This document shows, piece by piece, positions 58,625-64,000 of a stretch of DNA of 64,000 nucleotides; positions within the stretch are counted from its first letter, which is position 1, and every line of letters begins with the position of its first letter. The position numbers and the translations under genes were made by a program. This DNA comes from Prinsepia uniflora. Its lineage: Eukaryota; Streptophyta; Magnoliopsida; Rosales; Rosaceae. The DNA lies in contig CM064863.1 of NCBI GenBank assembly GCA_032719365.1, positions 22,391,137-22,455,136 of the forward strand, written 5' to 3'. Below the pieces are notes generated by a model. The model was not told where the DNA came from, searched no databases, and saw only the letters and a list, made by a program, of their open reading frames with translations.

Positions 58625-61600
58625 TGACAGGACCCACCCCGATTATCGCCTCGATAATCGGGAAGCATCCTGCTCCCGTCTGACAATCGAAACCAAAAGA
58701 CTGAAAACTAAATAATGTTACATCACACCCATTGTCAGACCAGGGAGATTAAACAAATACATCCTACTGGACGTCAAGTCCGTAGTTTCACAGAGCATAA
58801 TATTACAAAACAGGTTAAAGAACAAATCCTACTCTGTAAACTAACCACTCCGCAACGGGAAACTTTATGCCTCTGCCTCTGCCTCGGCGCTTGCCCCCAC
58901 GCTTGTACCACGACCTGGAGGGAATTTAAAACAACAAAGTGTGAGTGGACCGAAACATAAGTTTTACAGAAAACAGTTTTTCCGAAATCGGGTTCGCCCT
59001 CCAGTTTTGTAACACGCATGCATAACCGAATATTCAGAACTCACGTATTAAACCTTTGAAAAACTCTTTTTCCGGAAACACATGAAAAACGTTACAGAAA
59101 AACCGTCATAACTCATGTAAAACCATTTAATATTACCAGATTCCAGAAACTGTCATTTTGAAACATCAATTGCACAAATCAAGTAAAAAGTGTATCAATA
59201 ATCACAGTTAAGCCCTTGGATCCATCCGAGTCTTTAAACTCAATATTAGGCCTTCCTGGGATATCAACGAGTCTTTAAACTCAAAACATGATTAGTAGGC
59301 CTCGGGGGTATCACAATCATCGAGTCTTTAAACTCACGAGTCTTTAAACTCAATCTGGGTCCTTAAACCCAATTTTCGGGCCCGCCCCCGTCATCAACAA
59401 ACCGGGTCTTTAAACCCCAAAACCAGATCCAACAATCAACCGGGTCTTTAAACCCAAAACCGTTTTTAAAACACAATAAACCATCATTCATCACAAACCG
59501 TTTACCAACATCATTCTGAAACCATATCACATCATAGTAGGACTTATGTCTGAATTCACATGCAAATTCCAACACATGCAATTTCCGAAAATCACTTTAC
59601 AATTATGATCAAAACATCATAAATCCATAACATGCATAATCATATCCAGATACTTCATCAAAATCATCACGCATGCATAAGCGAAAACCGTAACCTCGAA
59701 ATGCGTGAAATACGAATAATATCTTGAAAAGCGTGAAAACACGTAAAATCGATATATCATATCACCATCGTAAAATCATATGTAAAACTATAAGATAAAC
59801 AAGAAAAATAGTCATGCATGCCCAATTTAGAAATCAAAAAGTCCACTCACAGTCTTAGGACGCGTCAATCGCGTCCCACGCGCTCCTCCGTAGCTTCGGA
59901 AGTGTCCGGGCCTGTAAAAACGTACAAGAAGGGTTACAAACATCCCAAAATAACTCGTGGGATTTTTTCCTAATTTTCCCAGATTTTTCGGCGAAATTAA
60001 ACTTAGAGACTTAACCTTCCGGACTCCCGAAATTATCCCGAACGACTCCAGAACAACTCGAATCCTAAAGGTAAAATGTTAATTAGACTGAAAGGAACAA
60101 ATTCCATGTTGACCGTGATCGGAGTTAACATCCCACGCGCCGTCACGCGCCGCCCAAAGTGGCTGCGCGTGAAGGCCACGCGCCAAGCTACAGTGCCTTC
60201 GTTCTTACCCGGATAGACTAATAAATGGGTCTATTACTCGCGACTCAACCCGACCAGTTCAAGCTCAATTCCCAATCAATTTCTCCCGTTCTCAATCCTA
60301 TTATCTTCTCTAACCCATTAATTTCAGGTCTGTACTGATGATTAACGTCGACTGTCCCTAAATCGTTTCAATCTAGGCTTGAACAGACGAACGGGTCGTC
60401 ACTCAGAACTCACCCAAACTAACTCCATTCTCAAATTAATTTCACCAGTAGATTAAGGGAACTTAGACGAACACAATGGTACAATCAATTGAACTCGCCG
60501 TTACCTGGAAGTCGTCGTCCTCAAGCTCGAAAATTCTCAGAACCAGGGAGCTCAGTTCTTGGCCAATTCGTGAGTGTCGTCCTTCGAAATCGATGTGGTT
60601 GGTTTCCTTTTACTCCCAGAAGACTAGAATGGCCCTTGGTTTCGATCAACAAGCCTCAGAAATTGAATGCGATTTTTCCCTCCAACTGGTTCTCCTCTGA
60701 ACCGCAACTCGGGTTCTTGGGCCAACAGCGAACATTCTCCCTCAATTCTTGCACCTTCGTGATTCTTTCACTCCCAGAAGTCTCTCAGTGTGTTTAGGTT
60801 TGTCTCTCAACCCGTAGAAGTCGAATTCAGAGCTTTCCCGACAAAAACCCGAAAATGGTTCTTCACGGTTTCACTCACAGTTCCTCTCAAACTCAGCTCC
60901 CAAACTGAACCAAATGACCCAACTGAGTCCTCTCCTCACTCCCTTACTCTGTTGATCAATTCAAACGGCCAGCAACCCGTGGGAGACCAACTGAGGTTTT
61001 CTGAAAATGTCTCTGACGCACGCAGAAGCCATAGCCATTTCTTTAACCCATCCTGTGCTTGTGTGGCCTCAGACTGTTCACCCATGTCCCCCACTGCCTC
61101 AATCAACATAAAAAATGTATCTGATCATCCCACCAAGCCTTAAACAATTGCACGCACAAACTCCACGGCCGCACACTCTGTTTTTTTTTTCACGGTGGTG
61201 AACAGTAACCGCCGTGAAAATGACCAAAATGCCCCTCTGTGCAATAATTACCAAATTGCCCTCCAACTTCCGTGACCCGTAACTCGGTCATCCGACGTCC
61301 GTTTCACGCGTGCCGCCCGTCGTTGTACTCAGGGCGTCGAGACGAACATAACGGTTTTCGAGTCAAATGAATATCAATTGTCAAACAAAAAGTCAACTTT
61401 TTCCCTTTATAACGTCCAATTACGATAATGCCCCTGAACTTCCGAACCTCATAACTTCCACCCTGTTCGTCCGAATCGAACGTGCCACCTGTCTATGAAC
61501 TCGTGACGTCCCGAACTACGTCACGGTCATCACTCCACGTCCGTTCGACCCTCCAATCAAAAGGTCAAAATTTTGACCATACGGATCACAAGGGTAAAAA

Positions 61601-61657
61601 CGTCATTTTATTCATTATTTTATAATATTACATTTTCAGAACGTCCGGGGCGTTACA
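58625..61657 (-). mobile_element. 3' LTR of the young gypsy element, minus strand
   Basis: A 3033-bp LTR (TGACAGGACCC at left, GGGGCGTTACA at right). It directly adjoins the polypurine tract of the element to its right, so it is a 3' LTR. Intron-like module 2 runs from donor GTGAGT at 59850 to acceptor CTCCAG ending 58915. Module 1 runs from donor GTAACG at 60504 to the acceptor at 59913-59912. The core CACGCGCC...GCCCAAAGTGGCTGCGCG is at 60134-60185. It lies one base from the MITE target duplication. Confidence 0.94.
59228..59455 (-). repeat. array of short palindromes (GAGTTTAAAGACTC type) in LTR
   Basis: Reverse-oriented GAGTCTTTAAACTC units (59228-59360) followed by GGGTCTTTAAACCC units (to 59455). 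Spacers include GGCCTCGGGGGTATCA. In a physically attached, nearly intact element this array ties the unit type to a gypsy LTR. Confidence 0.88.
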
Positions 61658-61672
61658 ATCTCCCCCCCTTAA
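61658..61672 (-). other. polypurine tract of the young gypsy element
   Basis: Read on the minus strand, an A/G run with seven or more G's lies directly before the TGTAACGCC LTR start. It is the plus-strand primer site. Confidence 0.9.
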
Positions 61673-61691
61673 GAAATTTCGTCCCGAAATT

Positions 61692-62280
61692 TCAAGGAAA
61701 CAAATAGGGGAACTGTTCTCGCATCTGCGCCTCGGGTTCCCATGTGGCTTCCTCCATATTCTGGTTCCTCCAGAGAACCTTTACCAGAGGAACGGTCTTC
61801 CGACGTACTACTTTATCCTTTCGATCCAAAATCTGCACCGGCTGTTCCTCAAAGCTCAAGTCTTCACGGAGTTCAATGGGTTGTTCCTCCAGTACATGAG
61901 ATGCGTCAAACACAAATTTCCGCAACATCGACACATGAAAAACATCGTGGACCTTCGAAAGTTCTGGCGGTAGTGTCAACCGGTAGGCCACCGGGCCAAT
62001 CCTCTCGGTAATCTCATACGGTCCAATATAACGAGGGCTCAACTTCCCTCGCCTGCCGAATCTCACCACACCCTTCCAAGGGGATAATTTCAGGAATACC
62101 CGATCTCCGACCGCAAACTCAAGATCTCGAATCCGATGGTCGACATAGCTCTTTTTTTTTTTCCTGGGCTACCTTGAGCCGATCCCTGATGCGTTTGACC
62201 TTCTCGGTTGTCAGTTCCACCAATTCGGATTTAGTCAGCTTCCTTTCACCCACATCCGTCCAACACAACGGGGTTCTGCA
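61692..62280 (-). pseudogene. gypsy integrase C-terminus with chromodomain-like tail
   Basis: Continues from the integrase frame upstream. The part at 62069-61692 is open: MVRFGRRGKLSPRYIGPYEI, VYRLTL-like AYRLTLPPELSKVHDVFHVS, then EEQPVQILDRKDKVVRR and MEEATWEPEAQMREQFPYLF. A stop at 62278-62280 and a length change in an 11-base homopolymer at 62152-62162 separate it from the integrase core. The tail is of the Tekay/Del chromovirus form. Confidence 0.88.
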
Positions 62281-63276
62281 CTACCGTCCGTACAAGGCTT
62301 CGTACGGAGCCATCCCAATGCTCGCTTGATACCTGTTATTGTAGGCAAATTCCATCAAGGCTAAATGTGACTCCCAAGTGTCCTGAAATTGTAGAACGCA
62401 AGCTCGCAACATATCCTCCAATATCTGGATGGTCCGCTCAGACTGGTCGTCAGTCTGAGGATGAAATGCAGTACTGAAACGAAGTTTCATCCCAAAGGCT
62501 TTCTGTAGACTTTGCCAAAACCGAGAAGTAAACCTCGGGTCTCTGTCTGAAACTATTGATTCTGGAGTACTGTGCAAACGGATGATCTCGTCGATAAACA
62601 ACTGAGCCAACTGTGTCATTCTGAAGTTCTCTCGCACCGGCAAGAAATGAGCTGACTTCGTAAGCCTGTCCACAATCACCCAAACTCCATCGTGACCTCT
62701 GGGTGTCCTAGGAAGTCCAAACACAAAATCCATCGTTAAGTGATCCCATTTCCATTCCGGGATAGGTAGGGGTTGCAAGGCTCCATAAGGTCGTTGTCTC
62801 TCAGCCTTCACTTGGTGGCAAATCCGACACCTGCTGACAAACTCGGCAATCTCCCGTTTCATTCCCGGCCACCAGTAGTGCTCTCGCAAGGTACGATACA
62901 TCTTGGTCCCACCAGGATGTATCGCGTAGGCCGAACTATGCGCTTCGTCCAAGATCTCCCTCTTCAGTGCCTCAACGTCGGGCACGCACAACCGTCCTTC
63001 TTTTAGCAAAGCTCCATCCTCCCTGACTGTAAAATCTAGCCGTTCACCGGCTTCCACTTCAATCCGAAGTACACATGAGACAGGATCTTGAGATTGAACC
63101 TCAATGATCTGATCGATCAAAAGTGGTCTCACATGAAAATTAGCCAGCAAGACACCTTGGCCATCCAAACCCAAATCAATGCTAGTTTTGCGGAGTTCAA
63201 CCAAAAGTGGTAAATGAATCGTCCGTAGATGTGCTACAGAATGCGTTGACTTCCTGCTTAGAGCATCAGCCACCAC
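62281..63276 (-). CDS. gypsy integrase (part of pol), open frame
   Basis: The 331-residue open frame begins at the end of RNase H (VADALSRKS). It has the HHCC zinc-binding region (HPGGTKMYRTLREHYWWPGM, CRICH) and an apparently complete DDE catalytic set: Asp in HLTMDF, Asp in SIVSDRDPRF, Glu in QSERTIQ. It ends at APYEALYGR before an in-frame stop. Integrase joins the element cDNA to host DNA. Keeping all catalytic residues marks this copy as far younger than the one at 34190-35604. Not functional as a polyprotein unless the frame breaks are sequencing errors. Confidence 0.93.
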   Translation of the reverse strand: MVADALSRKSTHSVAHLRTIHLPLLVELRKTSIDLGLDGQGVLLANFHVRPLLIDQIIEVQSQDPVSCVLRIEVEAGERLDFTVREDGALLKEGRLCVPDVEALKREILDEAHSSAYAIHPGGTKMYRTLREHYWWPGMKREIAEFVSRCRICHQVKAERQRPYGALQPLPIPEWKWDHLTMDFVFGLPRTPRGHDGVWVIVDRLTKSAHFLPVRENFRMTQLAQLFIDEIIRLHSTPESIVSDRDPRFTSRFWQSLQKAFGMKLRFSTAFHPQTDDQSERTIQILEDMLRACVLQFQDTWESHLALMEFAYNNRYQASIGMAPYEALYGR

Positions 63277-64000
63277 ATTGGCTTTTCCGGGTGGTACTCA
63301 ATTGTGCAATCATAGTCCTTAATTAGCTCTAGCCACCGTCGTTGCCTCACATTTAACTCTTTCTGAGTGAACAAGTACTTCAGGCTCTTATGATCCGTGA
63401 ACATTCTGCAAGTCGCACCATACAGGTGATGTCTCCAAATCTTCAACGCATGCACAACAGCAGCTAACTCCAAATCGTGCGTAGGATAATTGCGCTCATG
63501 CGGTTTCAACTGGCGCGAAGCATAGGCAATCACTTTCCCATGCTGCATTAGCACACATCCCAAACCCTGTAAGGATGCATCACTGTACACCTCGAATTCC
63601 CCACTGTCGTCTGGAAGGGTCAGTATAGGAGCAGATGTCAACCTTTCCTTTAGCTCCCGAAAACTACGCTCACAATCGTCATCCCACTCAAACTTGACCC
63701 CCTTCCGCGTCAGTCGTGTCAACGGGGCGGAAATGGTAGAGAAACCCTCTACAAACCTCCTGTAGTACCCAGCCAAACCCAAGAAACTTCTGACTTCAGT
63801 GACGGTCCTCGGTTGTTCCCACTTCGCCACTGCCTCAATTTTCTGAGAATCTACACTGATCCCGTCAGTTGAGATCACATGCCCCAAGAAACTCACGCTC
63901 GTCAACCAGAACTGACACTTGCTGAGCTTCGCGTACAACTGGTTTTCCCTCAAGGTACCCAGCACCATCCTTAAGTGCTCCTCGTGCGCTTCCGCACTCC
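63258..64000 (-). CDS. gypsy reverse transcriptase (C-terminal part) and RNase H, open to window edge
   Basis: The frame runs in from outside the window (catalytic YVDD not included). It covers the RT thumb/connection (LYAKLSKCQFWLTSVSFLGH, GLAGYYRRFVEGFSTI) and RNase H (VYSDASLQGLGCVLMQ, HDLELAAVVHALKIWRHHLY, FTDHKSLKYLF). It overlaps the integrase frame at 63258-63276; a one-base length change near 63286 shifts the frame in the conserved YHP segment between RNase H and the ALSRK tether. Confidence 0.93.
   Translation of the reverse strand, partial: SAEAHEEHLRMVLGTLRENQLYAKLSKCQFWLTSVSFLGHVISTDGISVDSQKIEAVAKWEQPRTVTEVRSFLGLAGYYRRFVEGFSTISAPLTRLTRKGVKFEWDDDCERSFRELKERLTSAPILTLPDDSGEFEVYSDASLQGLGCVLMQHGKVIAYASRQLKPHERNYPTHDLELAAVVHALKIWRHHLYGATCRMFTDHKSLKYLFTQKELNVRQRRWLELIKDYDCTIEYHPEKPMWWLML

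Overview
The window is repeat-dense nuclear DNA of a flowering plant, most likely a eudicot; the species cannot be told from the sequence. Three host genes with plant-type structure are present: an ARIADNE RBR ubiquitin ligase of the ARI1/ARI2 group (7 exons, 11829-15252, +), the plastid-division protein PDV2 (2 exons, 52780-55352, +) and the mitochondrial import subunit TOM6 (57601-57765, -). They act in unrelated pathways and are linked only by position.

Almost everything else is transposable elements, mainly Ty3/gypsy LTR retrotransposons of one related group with unusually long (2.5-3.8 kb) LTRs that start TGTAAC and end CTGTCA or CTGACA. Most are solo LTRs, stacked inside each other and inside older elements. 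Target-site duplications resolve the layers. Left flank (1-9190): a partial minus-strand LTR broken by a plus-strand LTR (208-3391), then a decayed LINE split by an LTR (6382-8922). Next: a hAT-like element split by a truncated LINE (9973-11281), the ARI gene, and a second hAT-like element (15777-16892). Centre (17918-40267): an old gypsy element with recognisable LTR, tRNA-Met primer site, gag, protease, reverse transcriptase, integrase and polypurine tract, exploded by five LTR insertions. Then (40268-51976): LINE remnants, a gag-only minus-strand gypsy fragment, and a minus LTR (45444-51658) with a plus LTR nested in it. Right flank: PDV2, TOM6, a hAT-like MITE, and the 3' part of a much younger minus-strand gypsy element (58625-64000, running off the window). 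Its pol identifies the whole LTR group as gypsy.

The most interesting signal is inside the LTRs. All the long LTRs share (i) a duplicated box containing GACGTCACGAGTCC and GTAGACAGG, (ii) a GC-rich core around GCGCGTGAGG...CACGCGC, (iii) two intron-like modules, the second with GTGAGTGG at its 5' end and CTCAC, a T-rich tract and CTCCAG at its 3' end, and (iv) within that second module, an array of short palindromes. Palindrome arms differ between units and between LTRs but remain complementary. This looks like a conserved, intron-borne set of hairpins or palindromic binding sites, and I do not know a description of it. A separate 102-bp near-perfect inverted repeat sits in the 5' part of one LTR.
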